Assembly (NCBI GenBank): GCA_002887195.1
Contig: PJAB01000257.1
Span: forward strand, 1 to 31,771
Length of the DNA: 31,771 nucleotides
Source: Chrysochromulina parva
Taxonomy: Eukaryota > Haptophyta > Prymnesiales > Chrysochromulinaceae
Reading direction: 5' to 3'
The notes beneath the pieces were generated by a model. That model was not told where the DNA came from, did no database searches, and saw nothing but the letters and a program-made list of their open reading frames with translations. Numbering within the stretch: the stretch's first letter is position 1; each line of letters opens with the position of its first letter. The position numbers and the translations under genes are program-made. This document shows, piece by piece, positions 9,569-18,180 of the stretch.

Positions 9569-10832
9569 ATGGACCGTGTCTGCCTCTCCTGCACGCGGAT
9601 GAAGACCCGGGATGCATATAGTGACTATCAGTGGGCCGAGGGCAAGCTCAGCAAGTGCCGCAGGTGCGTTCTCGGAGTGCCAGAGCCCGCAGACCAGCCG
9701 CCTGCCACAATGCGGCTCGGGACCACAAGGGCGGTGGCCGCAGACATGCGTGAACCCTCGCGCCACGGCGACCAGTATTTGGCAACGTCCGCTGCCTTGA
9801 GCGGCTCGGATCTCATACCATGTATCGCCAAATGGTACAGGCCTGCTGCTCATGAAAGTGAAGGCCTCATGAACGCACGCTACGAGCGAAGCCGGATGGA
9901 CATGAAGAATCGTGTTCTTCACCGAGCAGTGAAGCTCGTGGCGGCGTTTAACGCATCGCGCAGCTCGCGCACCACTGTGCGCGTCAACTTGCCGAGCACA
10001 ATGCGAGCGCGAGGCGATGGCGGGCTCGAGGCATTTTTCGGCTGGCAAACGGAACGCGTCAACTTACCGGTAGGCCAGAGCCATGAGGCTGCCTTACGCC
10101 CCGGTGAGGAGACCCACGTGGAGGTGCGGCTGGCCTCTTGGCAAAAGTGGAGCTCGAACACGGGATGGGCTTCCGACGATGCGCCGTCTTGGGTCGCCGA
10201 GCTCACCCACCACTCGTTCCACAGCAGCGGTGGCGAGTGCCTTCTGTGCGACATTGCGGGATGCGAGGTCAGCGTGTGGGAAGATGGGGTTGCGCGGGAG
10301 GCAATAATTGGTGATCCGACCATCCATTCCCGTGGGCGGAGCTTTGGGCCCACCGACCTCGGCCTTGATGGAATCCTCTCCTGGTTCGCCAGGCACGAAT
10401 GCACCGAGGCGTGCATGCATATGCTCCGTCCGCCAGTGCATCGGACCATGCATGCCAATTCGGAGGTGGCGACTCTGACTCTGCAGAAAGAGACCCTCTC
10501 GGAGGAGCCGCAGATCCTGCCTCCATCCGTGCTCGCGCAGATGCCCGTGCAGCAGCCAACGTTGGGAGCCAGATCTCGCCTAAGATCTCGCCTCGGTGCA
10601 GCGCAGCAGCGTCGGGGAGATGGGGCCGCTCAGGCTTTGTATCCTGGCAGGTACGCGATGGTTGCGTGGGTGGCGCAGCTCTGCATACTAGTGCTCACCA
10701 CGGCGTCCTTTCCTTGTCTTGTATCCTTACAGGTACGATGGCTTCGATGCAAGTCGCCACGCGGTGTTCACCCAAGCAGAGCATCTCACTTTGGTCCATT
10801 CGAAGGGCCAGGCGCGTGAAAGGTCCTGGTGA
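9569..10832 (+). CDS. Alpha-type protein kinase with N-terminal zinc ribbon
   Basis: Two exons (9569-10650 and 10733-10832) give 393 residues. The N-terminus has a four-Cys finger (C5-x2-C8 ... C30-x2-C33). The rest matches the atypical alpha-kinase fold (eEF2K, myosin heavy-chain kinase, TRPM7 type): VEVRLASWQKWSSNTGW, the H-H-S-F-H segment (H214/H215), GGECLLCDIAGCEV for the usual D-x-Q-G loop, GDPTIHS (D249-P250), FGPTDLG, and the structural zinc site H276-x-C278-x3-C282. It should phosphorylate Ser/Thr in helical targets. Two departures: Ala replaces Gln in DIQG, and Asp replaces the usual Asn in NLG, so activity needs checking. Splicing gives a C-terminus beginning RYDGFDASRHAVF and ending RERSW. 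Without splicing the frame runs on to 10819 with a less protein-like tail. It follows the XRCC2-like gene by 148 bp on the same strand. Confidence 0.85.
10651..10732 (+). other. Intron of alpha-kinase gene (82 nt), flanked by near-identical ends
   Basis: GTACGCG at the 5' end, TATCCTTACAG at the 3' end. The exon-intron junction (about 10636-10661) and the intron-exon junction (about 10718-10741) share TTGTATCCT, then CAGGTACG and ATGG, differing at a few bases. This is the pattern expected when a segment carrying AGGT is duplicated in tandem and the copy becomes an intron. Confidence 0.7.
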
Positions 10833-11399
10833 GGCACGTCAAACAATGTCGTGATGGTCGATTGGTCGTCATCGTCCTGACACCTGGGACGATGAAGCCG
10901 CATACCGCTGTAGCCGTTTCTTGCGTTACAGTCGAAGCGACGCGCGCGGCGCACGGGACACGACCCGGCTCGCCCGGGCGTCATTTATCCGAGATCGACT
11001 GCGCACGGCTCTGTCGACTGTCGTCCCCGCCGGTCCGAGGGGCGGCGGTACGGCGTACGCGGGCCGCGGGGTGCGGTATTCGTCAGGTGTGTCTTAATCT
11101 TATTTCCCCAATTTGCAAATTCAATTTCGTTACAACGTCCTATTATCTGTACCTATAACCGAAACAACCGTCGGGTTCGCGACAAAATTCAATGCTCCAT
11201 GCTAACTCCATGCATTGGCTCCATGCACGTACAATCTTGAATGTACAATCCGACTCTCGGGATCAATGTTTGACGTGATCCCCCCACTCGACTACCGGCA
11301 CCATCATAATTCGGCGGCGACTGCGGCATCGGGGACATCGACATGACTCCACATGCAAGACTCTCATCTCTCATAGCTCTGTACGGTCTGCGCCGCTGC
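10833..11399. other. Intergenic, convergent gene ends
   Basis: Lies between the 3' ends of the alpha-kinase (+) and the small gene (-). It holds three TCCATGC copies at about 11196-11228 and two GTACAATC copies nearby. No gene supported. Confidence 0.5.
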
Positions 11400-11805
11400 C
11401 TATCGCCGCGCCACGAAGATGGAGCCGTCGGGCATTGTCCTCATCGTCGAAGGGTAGGGGGCTGCCTTCGCAGCCGCCTGCGCAGCCGCCGTTTGAAAAA
11501 AGTTTGCCTCGACACTCTCCTTCTCGACCTGGCGCAGCAACCCGTAGGTCCCTGCGGCACGCGAACGCGAACGAGTGGTGAGGCGCTGACGCGGCGAGTT
11601 TACATGGGCAAGTGGAGGGTGCGATCGCACTTGGGTAATTGGTCTGCAGGTTGCTGCCACGCCTCGCATGGAGTGGGTTGAGCACGAGCGGAAGGGGAAT
11701 GCCCGCCGAGGACGAGACGCCGAAAGACTCGAGCGCCGAGGATGTCTTGGTCGTGCGCAGGGTGCTCGGTGTGAAGATGCGCGGACCGTTGTTGTAGTAG
11801 CTCAT
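11400..11805 (-). CDS. Small unrecognised protein, two exons
   Basis: Spliced from 11805-11631 and 11551-11400, giving 108 residues from MSYYNNGPRIFTPS to DGSIFVARR-stop. The two exons lie in different frames; joining them across the GT-AG pair restores one frame at PRTYGLLRQVEKES. Composition is balanced and the C-terminal half (VEKESVEANFFQTAAAQAAA) is probably helical. I do not recognise the family. The Ser/Thr/Pro-rich N-terminus and short basic end suggest a small soluble or cytoskeletal protein, but that is a guess. The reading is supported by both exon edges having sensible splice sites and by the absence of a better frame on either strand. Confidence 0.6.
11552..11630 (-). other. Intron (79 nt) in the small gene
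   Basis: On the minus strand it begins GTGCGATCGC and ends GTGCCGCAG, phase 1. It lacks the CTGAT repeats seen in other introns of this window. Confidence 0.55.
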
Positions 11806-12148
11806 CGGTGCAGCGATGTGTTCGTCGGGCTCCTGACTGAGGCCCAAGCACACCGATGTTGTCGGCGGTGTCGAGGAAAAAACAGGGACGGGAAGTTCGC
11901 AAAAGTAACAGTCCTCTTACCGGTGAGCTCAGAACGACGCCAAACGGATCGGAGACGGCCTTCTCGTGAGTCTTCACTGTTGTTCAGTAGCTGATCGGAC
12001 CGGGGTAACACTTTGACTGACTAGAAACTGAGTGAGGGCTGAGTGAGGGCGCAGATACGAGATAGGGAATCACCGAGAACCAAAGATCATGGCACCTGAG
12101 TCGGGCGTGAACGTCGCCAACTGGGCACCAAGAAGGCAAGCACGCGAC
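11806..12148. other. Upstream region of small gene; 3' flank of polyQ gene
   Basis: No supported gene. A TACCGGTG at 11918-11925 resembles the TACCGGTA motif found upstream of three other genes. A short direct repeat GAGTGAGGGCTGAGTGAGGGC lies near 12031. Confidence 0.4.
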
Positions 12149-12926
12149 TCATCCGAGAATGGACTTCGCACTACTCACACTTCGCCGCGCCGCGCCACCA
12201 AAGCCACCGAGCACGGGCGGGGGCGGAGGGGGCGGTAGCCTGGGCTCAAGCGCGGGGCCCTCGACGGGGCCCAGGGAGGTGGCATCGGCACTCTCTATGA
12301 GCAGGAGCCGCATCGAGTGTGCAAGGGTGTCCAGCCGCAACCTTACAGCCCGTGCCGCCTCCTCGTTGAGCTCTGGCTGTGGACCTGGGCCGTCCGCGCT
12401 CGTCACGGCGCTCGAGTCCCGCACGTGCGGAAGCAGGTTGGTCGCGATCGCTTTGAGAGCACGGTACTGCTTCACGTGCAGCACCGCCGAGAGCTTCAGG
12501 TGCTCGTAATGCCCATCGGCATTCCACGGACGTGCTGTGGCCTCCAGGACGGCATCGAGGTCGTCGACCACAAGGTCCAGGCGCTTGGCAGCCCTGGGCT
12601 TCGCGTGGCGCGGCCCCTCGGCAGCTAGCCCATCACCCTCGGCAGCTAGCCCGTCCCCCTCGGCAGCTAGCCCGTCGCCCAAGAGCCCCGTGAGCCCCTG
12701 CAGCTCCTCCTCGAGCTTCGCCGCAGAGCGCTGCAAGCGGTCCGCCGAACCAGGATCTCGCCAGCGCTCTGGAGAGGCACGCTGTGTGCCTGGCGACTCG
12801 GCCGGTCCTGAGCGCCCTTCACAGCCGCCGCTACCGGAGTTGTGAAGACGCTGAGCGCCCGGCGACCCGGCCGGTACTGAGCGTCCGGGCAGTGACGGAC
12901 GGCTGAGCCGTGACGATCCCTCCGCG

Positions 12927-13015
<89 letters not shown>

Positions 13016-13507
13016 ATGCTGCTGCTGCTGCTGTTGCTCGAGCGTCGCCCGCAGCTTGGAAACCTCCTCAAGCGCTGCCGCCGCCCGGCGCTGCTCCCTC
13101 TCGGCCTGCGCATTCGCCGCGGCCGTTCGCTGCTGCTCCCTCTCGATTGCGATCTCCATCTCCGCAGCGCGAGCCGCCGCCTGCTGCGGTGCTGCCACGA
13201 CGGCGCGTGCCACCGCCTCGGCATCGCTCGCGCGCGCGACCGTGGCCTTGAGCGCCTCCGTCGCCTTGAGGGCCACCGACTCGGCGTCGCGAGTGCGCGC
13301 CTCGCTTGCCTTGAGTGCATCGGACGCGCGCCGCCTGTCAGCCTCGAGGCAACGCTCAAGCTCGGCTGCGTGCGCAGTCTCGCGCTGCCTTGCCGCTTCG
13401 CTTGCCTCCAGCTGCAACCGCTGCTCCTCTACCCGCTGCTGGAGCAGCCGAATCTGCTGCATCTGCTGCACCTGCTGCTGCTGCTGCTCCTGCTGCTGCT
13501 GCTGTTG

Positions 13508-13567
<60 letters not shown>

Positions 13568-13570
13568 TTG

Positions 13571-13627
<57 letters not shown>

Positions 13628-15022
13628 CTCGTGACCCTGCTGCCCCTGCTGCCCCTGCTGCCCAGCGTCCGCGAGTAGCTTGGGCCACGCCGCCATCGCC
13701 TTCGCCGCTGCCGCTGCGCCCGCAGCTGCCGCGGCCGTAGCTGCGGCCTCGGTCGCGGCGGCCGCCTCCGCCTCGGCCGCCTGTACTCTACGGGTGAGGC
13801 GTGCTGTCTCCTCGAGCGCGCGTCGCTCCGCAACGCGCTGCGCCTGCTCGGCCGCCGAGGTTGCCGCCGCCGCCGCCGCCGCCACGCGCCGCTCGTCGTT
13901 GCAAGCAGCCTCGGCGCGTGCAACCCGAGCCCGTAACGCCTCGATCTCGCGCGCCATCTCCGCCTTCTGCCCTTCGAGTTGAGCGCGCAGCTCGTCGGCG
14001 CGGCGCTCGGCGCGGCCTCGCTCGGTCTGATGGAGCTCCGACGAGGCGAGCGCCGCGGTGAGCTCAGATCTCGCACTCCGGAGCTCCGCCGCCAGCTGTG
14101 CGCTGACCACGCCGCACCCGCCCTCTGCAGTCGCGCCGCCACCGACACTCAGCCGGCCGCCGCCGACACTCAGACGGCCGCCGTCCATGGCGCTGGTACC
14201 GCTGATGCTCAGTCGTGCGTCGCCCGCTGCCACGGCGCTCTCCGCCGCCGCGCGCTCCGCAGTCGCGGCGGCAGTGCGTGCACGCTCGATCTCCGCCTTC
14301 GAACGCTCCAACGCAGCCGTGAGCGAGCTGCTCGTGGATGCCGCCGATGCCGCCTGCACTCGCGCCGCCGCGGCGTCGGCTCGCGCGCGGGTCGCCTCGG
14401 CCTCGGCCTCGGCCGCGCGGCGCATCGCCGCCCGCGCCTGCTCACGTGCTCTATCGAGCTCGTGCCGCGTCTCGGCGAGCTGGGCGGCCGCCGACGCTGC
14501 CTCGCTGCCGCTGCGCCCACGCGCGGCCTCGAGCTTCAGCCGTGCCTCCGCGGCCGTCGCCTCCGCCTCGCGCTGGGCGGAGCGGGCCGCCTTGAGATCG
14601 GCTCGCAGCGGTGCTGACGCCGCTGAGGCTTCGGCCGCTTCGCGCCGCGCTGCCAACACCTCGTCCTCCAGCGCCCTTACCTGGCTAGCGTGGCGCTGCC
14701 GCTCCTCTGCCGCGGAGGCCACGGCGCCCGCGCGGTTGCTCGCGGCAGCCTCGGCGAGTGTCGCACGCTCTCGTTCGCGGAGCGCCTCCTTTTTGGCCGC
14801 ATCGACCTCGGCGCGCAGCTTCTGGTGATCTGCGACGGATGCCGTACGCAACTCCGAGAACGCGCCGGCCACCTCGCGCAGCTGCCGGTGGAGCGAGGCC
14901 CGCTCCTCGACCCATGCAGCCTCATCGGCCGCATGCTGCGCCAGCTGTGCCTGCTGCTGCTCGATTGTCGCGTGTGCGACCGCGAGCGTCGACTGGTAGC
15001 GTTCGGCAAGCGACACCATCAT
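12149..15022 (-). CDS. Long Ala/Arg/Glu coiled-coil protein with two polyQ tracts
   Basis: One uninterrupted frame of 957 residues from ATG-ATG at 15022. Nearly the whole protein is Ala/Glu/Arg/Gln-rich and predicted to be a long coiled coil, starting AERYQSTLAVAHATIEQQQA. Two glutamine runs interrupt it, about 52 codons (13472-13627) and about 36 codons (12929-13036), both mainly CAG. Other low-complexity parts are RLSVGGG twice and GDGLAAE three times (12615-12677). The C-terminal ~150 residues are less repetitive (DLVVDDLDAVLEATARPWNA, HYEHLKLSAVLHVKQYRALK) and may be a folded domain. I do not recognise the family; a structural or scaffolding role is an inference. No intron is needed, and the antisense poly-Leu and poly-Ala frames over the repeats are shadows. 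Confidence 0.7.
12615..12677 (-). repeat. 21-bp tandem repeat x3, coding GDGLAAE
   Basis: Three adjacent units starting at 12615, 12636 and 12657 differ at only one or two bases. They are in frame with the coiled-coil gene. Confidence 0.9.
12929..13036 (-). repeat. (CAG)n tract 1, poly-Gln about 36 codons
   Basis: CTG repeats on the plus strand give CAG codons on the coding strand, interrupted by one CAT (His) and one CAA. The near purity implies recent length change. Confidence 0.95.
13472..13627 (-). repeat. (CAG/CAA)n tract 2, poly-Gln about 52 codons
   Basis: A run of CAG with several CAA interruptions and a single GAG (Glu) near one end. The CAA interruptions usually stabilise such tracts. 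Confidence 0.95.
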
Positions 15023-15416
15023 TCACAGGGGGTACGAAGACTTCACAAGACAAATCAAGTCAAGTCACTCTCCCGTCCTCCCCTGCTGGCTTCTGGAGCA
15101 CATTTGATAGGCTTCCGTACGGTTGTCTGTTGTTTCTGTACAGACTTGACTTAACTCTTCACAAGCCTGGGTGTGGGTCGAGTTGACCGAGTTCCCCAAC
15201 CGATCCAATCAATTGGATCCAATGAACCGATCTCATCTCAGGGCACGTACGATGGGCTTCCGTAATAGATTGCCTCTGTTGTTTTCTAAGAGTAGCTGGC
15301 TAACCTCACATGTGAGTGAATCCACGAGACATCGACGAGACGACACACGGGGATCACTTGGATGATGTTTCGAGATGATGTTGACACACCGACGAGGCGA
15401 GGTGGCGTTTGGCATC
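15023..15416. other. Intergenic between two minus-strand genes
   Basis: Includes the upstream region of the coiled-coil gene and the 3' end of homoserine dehydrogenase. No gene, RNA or clear repeat seen. Confidence 0.5.
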
Positions 15417-16739
15417 TCAGGCCTCCACCGGCCGCCACGCGCGCATCAGGTCGGCGTACTCGCCAAAGGCCGTGTCCTCGACGACGCTCCCGTGCTGCAT
15501 GATAGTGACCGGCGCCAATCGGTCCGTGTAAAAGGTGACCGCCGCGTCGGCACCGTTGAGGCCGTAGAGCACATCGCTCGGCTCAAGCGCCTCCACGCGC
15601 ACGTAGCCCCGAGCGCGCCCGCCCTCGGCCTCGCTGGCGGCCTCTGCTCCGGCGACGAGCCGAAGCTTTTTGCCCGCTGCGAGCGCTGAAGCGACGGCGG
15701 CGGGTGTGACGCCTTCGATGCCACTCACGTCGACGTCGGAGAGAGCAAATGGTGCCTGGTGCTCGCCGCCGCCGCCCGACCGAGGTAGATCGAAAGAGGT
15801 CGAGGGAGATCGATGGAGGTCGAGGGCGAGGGCAAGGGCGACTACCTTCACAGCGGCGTCCATGCCCGAGGTATCGCCTGTCGGGTCAGCCTCGGCGATG
15901 CCGGCGTCCTGAGGGCAAACAGAGGAGGAGGAGGAGGTCATCAGAGGCCAGCAAAGGCCATCAGAGGCACTAGCAAAGGCCATCAAGAGGCCATAACAAA
16001 GGCCATCAAGAGGCCATCGGAGGCTATCAGAGGCACGCACCTGCGCCGTCTTGAGCGCCTCTTGCATGCTCTGCCCGCGCTCCATACCCGAAAGTATGAC
16101 GGAGGTCGTCGAGTTCAGCGCACCGCGAAAGCGGCGCAGCTTGGCACCGCCTGGCAAGAAGCCGGCGCGCCACGTGCTGAAGATGGGCACGCCGTCCATG
16201 ACTGCGGATTCGTGCAGGTAGCGCACGCCGTGCTCCGACGCGAGCGCCAGCAGCGCGTCGCGATGGTGCACCACCGGCCCCTTGTTGGCGGAGACGGCAT
16301 GGCAGCCGCGCGTGAGCGCATCGCGAATGTAGGTGGCCGCTGGCTCGCCAGCGCTGTAGTCGACGTCGATGGCCTCGACGATGGCACTCCTGGCGCCCGC
16401 CTCGGCGCACACGGGCATGCGGCCGATTATGGCGCGGATGGCGGCCTGCGTTGGCTCAGAAACTGCTTTGACGCCAGCCGGCACGTGTGTGCTGCCGTCG
16501 AGGCGCGCGCAGCCGGCTGCGACCGCATCGGCCAGCGTGGCAACTGCGGCCGCGGATAGCGGCGACTCTGACGCGTCCCAGGCGCCGTGACGAGCCACCA
16601 CGGCGTGGTACACGACGCGGAGCTTATGCTCCTGCTCGAGCCTAGCGGCCTCCTGCGCAATAAGCCTGGCGAGCGCCCGATTAACGGAGCCGAAGCCGAT
16701 GAGGGTGATGTGTACGGTCTTGGGCTTGCCGCTCGCCAT
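15417..16739 (-). CDS. Homoserine dehydrogenase (Thr/Met/Ile biosynthesis)
   Basis: Exons 16739-16041 and 15908-15417 give 396 residues. The enzyme reduces aspartate semialdehyde to homoserine with NAD(P)H. Visible motifs: Rossmann loop LIGFGSVNRALARLI near the N-terminus; SANKGPV, the family's (T/S)ANK signature; ESAVMDGVPI for the substrate loop; NSTTSVILSGME; and, after splicing, AEADPTGDTSGMDAAVK, the E-x-DP-x2-D-x2-G-x-D-x3-K catalytic signature with the conserved Lys. The end (TFYTDRLAPVTIMQHG ... TAFGEYADLMRAW) matches the family C-terminus. It is the monofunctional form with no aspartokinase or ACT domain. The start at 16739 leaves no transit peptide although this pathway is normally plastidial. 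The start codon lies in one copy of a 34-bp tandem duplication, so the true N-terminus is uncertain. Confidence 0.9.
   Translation of the reverse strand: MASGKPKTVHITLIGFGSVNRALARLIAQEAARLEQEHKLRVVYHAVVARHGAWDASESPLSAAAVATLADAVAAGCARLDGSTHVPAGVKAVSEPTQAAIRAIIGRMPVCAEAGARSAIVEAIDVDYSAGEPAATYIRDALTRGCHAVSANKGPVVHHRDALLALASEHGVRYLHESAVMDGVPIFSTWRAGFLPGGAKLRRFRGALNSTTSVILSGMERGQSMQEALKTAQVRASDSLRWPLDGLCYGLLMAFASASDGLCWPLMTSSSSSVCPQDAGIAEADPTGDTSGMDAAVKVVALALALDLHRSPSTSFDLPRSGGGGEHQAPFALSDVDVSGIEGVTPAAVASALAAGKKLRLVAGAEAASEAEGGRARGYVRVEALEPSDVLYGLNGADAAVTFYTDRLAPVTIMQHGSVVEDTAFGEYADLMRAWRPVEA
15909..16040 (-). other. Intron of homoserine dehydrogenase, 132 nt, repeat-filled
   Basis: On the minus strand it begins GTGCGTGCC and ends TTTGCCCTCAG. 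Its length is a multiple of three, so it can be misread as coding, but removing it joins QEALKTAQ to DAGIAEADP exactly as in the family. The body is tandem TGATGGCCT-type units in sense orientation. Confidence 0.9.
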
Positions 16740-16773
16740 TGATGTGTACGGTCTTGGGCTTGCCGCTCGCCAT
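16681..16773 (-). promoter_or_regulatory. Upstream ORF overlapping the homoserine dehydrogenase start
   Basis: An ATG at 16773, in the duplicated copy of the start region, opens a 30-codon frame that ends in TAA at 16683-16681, 57 bases past the main ATG. Its first eleven codons are identical to those of the enzyme but in another frame. If transcribed it could reduce translation from 16739. Confidence 0.5.
16707..16773 (-). repeat. 34-bp tandem duplication across a start codon
   Basis: Copies at 16707-16740 and 16741-16773, identical over 33 bases. Each contains the start ATG and first codons of homoserine dehydrogenase. Because 34 is not a multiple of three, the two ATGs are out of frame with each other. 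Confidence 0.9.
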
Positions 16774-16908
16774 AAAAATACACAACCTTTGCGTTTCGTC
16801 ACACAATTTGCGGGGAGCCGACGACTCTTTCCGCTCGCCAGGATGGACAATCCGTTCCCGACAAGTACATGTAGTTCCTAATTTGATTCCAAATGAACAA
16901 GAAAGGGC

Positions 16909-16935
16909 ATATATACCGGTGCCTTTTTACCGGTA
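16909..16935 (+). promoter_or_regulatory. Candidate TATA-like box and TACCGGTA element
   Basis: ATATATA at 16909-16915 lies about 48 bp before the thioredoxin-like start. It is followed by ACCGGT at 16915 and the palindrome TACCGGTA at 16928-16935. This 190-bp gap separates divergent genes, so elements here could serve both. Confidence 0.4.
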
Positions 16936-16962
16936 CCCGTATTCATACTGAAGTGATTGCAT

Positions 16963-17799
16963 ATGGTGCTGTTGCTAGCTTTGCTCGTGCCAACGCTGGC
17001 GTTTGCGCCAGTTCTGCTGCATGCGAATCGAGAACTCTACAATACTGCGCTCGCAGGCGTGCGCATGCCTGTGCGCATGCCTGGGCGCACATACAATGAG
17101 CGATCGGTGAGCATCCTCGCTCTCGAGGCCCCACCTACCAAGCAGGCGTGGCGCAATGCCGTAATTGGCATTCTCAGGCGACCGTGGAACGCTATCCTGC
17201 GGCGGCGTGCCGGTGTTGAGGCTAGGCGACTCCAATGTGGTGGCACCAAGTATGGTTGCGACCCACGCACGGCCCAGTTCGCGCTGAGTGCCCCGACAGT
17301 CGTGCTGGACCCTAGCGGTGCAGTGGTGCCCGACGAGCTGCCGCTCGCAAACCCCGGCGTGGTCGGCGAACTGACCGGTGGCGTCGAGCATCTCAACGCC
17401 CTCCTCGCGGATGCCGCGACTGAGGATCGCGCCGTCATCCTTAAGTTCAAGCGAGATGGCTGCTCTGCATGCAACTCGACCGTGGTGCCACTCGCCACCG
17501 CCGCCGCAGCTTACGCTGGCCGCGCCGACTTCTTCACGGTCGATTTCAACCGCAATCGGGACTTCTGCAGGCAGGCTGGGATCGCGGTGGTGCCATCCGC
17601 GCACCTCTACATGGGTGGCAAGATCGTCGACGCCATGCCGCTCGGCCCGTCCAAGTGGGCAGAGTTCCAAGCGCGCCTCTACCAGTTGCTCGGCGCGCCT
17701 GATGGCCAACTGGTCGCTCCGGTGGCCCCGCAGAAGAAGGAGGATGATTTTGACGATTCCACGTTGAAGATGGCTGGCCTCTTTATGGACTTGAGATGA
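16963..17799 (+). CDS. Plastid-type thioredoxin-like protein, CSAC active site
   Basis: The protein has 278 residues from the ATG at 16963. The N-terminus is a short hydrophobic signal (MVLLLALLVPTLAFAP) with Phe just after the likely cleavage site, then a basic Arg/Ser region. This is the bipartite signal-plus-transit form used for plastids surrounded by extra membranes. A middle region with FALSAPTVVLDPSGAVVP precedes a thioredoxin fold: VILKFKRDGCSACNSTV with C167-S-A-C170 in place of WCGPC, the strand FFTVDFNRNRDFC, and the cis-Pro at P211 in VVPSAHLY, 44 residues after the first Cys as in classical thioredoxins. It probably reduces or isomerises disulphides in the plastid. The missing Trp and Gly-Pro suggest a different redox potential from ordinary thioredoxin. 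The acidic C-terminal tail is of unknown use. Confidence 0.8.
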   Translation: MVLLLALLVPTLAFAPVLLHANRELYNTALAGVRMPVRMPGRTYNERSVSILALEAPPTKQAWRNAVIGILRRPWNAILRRRAGVEARRLQCGGTKYGCDPRTAQFALSAPTVVLDPSGAVVPDELPLANPGVVGELTGGVEHLNALLADAATEDRAVILKFKRDGCSACNSTVVPLATAAAAYAGRADFFTVDFNRNRDFCRQAGIAVVPSAHLYMGGKIVDAMPLGPSKWAEFQARLYQLLGAPDGQLVAPVAPQKKEDDFDDSTLKMAGLFMDLR

Positions 17800-18180
17800 A
17801 GGAAGAGGAGAGCGAGAGGGGCCCCCCCAGGGGCGTTCTCACAATTTTAAGTACCCACTTTAATTGATGAGAATGTGCTCCGCGTGCTCTTTTCACCCAC
17901 AGCAACTTGCTGCATGCCTCCGCACCCAACACGTCGCCCCACTGGCGGCGCTCGCTTATCGTCGCTTACCGGTACAACGGCATCGCCAACCCGCCTCGGA
18001 ACGGCACCTTAACGCATAACACACGGCACCGTCACTCTGCCCCCCTCACGAGGCGCCGCACGCACCGCGCTCGAGCCACTCTTTTCGAGGACGAAAACAT
18101 TCACGTCACATTCACGGAGCCGTGCGTTCACAGGGGGACAATTTTGTACGGACCTTGTTTAGTCTGCTGGTACATCCAAC
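17800..18180. other. Intergenic with TACCGGTA motif
   Basis: Upstream region of the coiled-coil gene. It includes TACCGGTA at 17967-17974, about 207 bp before the next ATG. No gene supported. Confidence 0.5.

Noticed and set aside
13016..13740. Plus-strand frames encoding poly-Leu, poly-Ala or poly-Cys over the CTG repeats
   Set aside because: They are shadows of the (CAG)n tracts of the minus-strand gene, whose frame continues for 957 residues.
15909..16040. In-frame 44-residue insertion in homoserine dehydrogenase
   Set aside because: It has GT-AG ends and its removal restores the conserved catalytic segment; the translated insert is repeat-derived.
16740..16850. N-terminal extension of homoserine dehydrogenase opening at 16850
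   Set aside because: It begins at TTG, not ATG, and reads the duplicated start region in the wrong frame; the ATG at 16739 is the first in-frame start.
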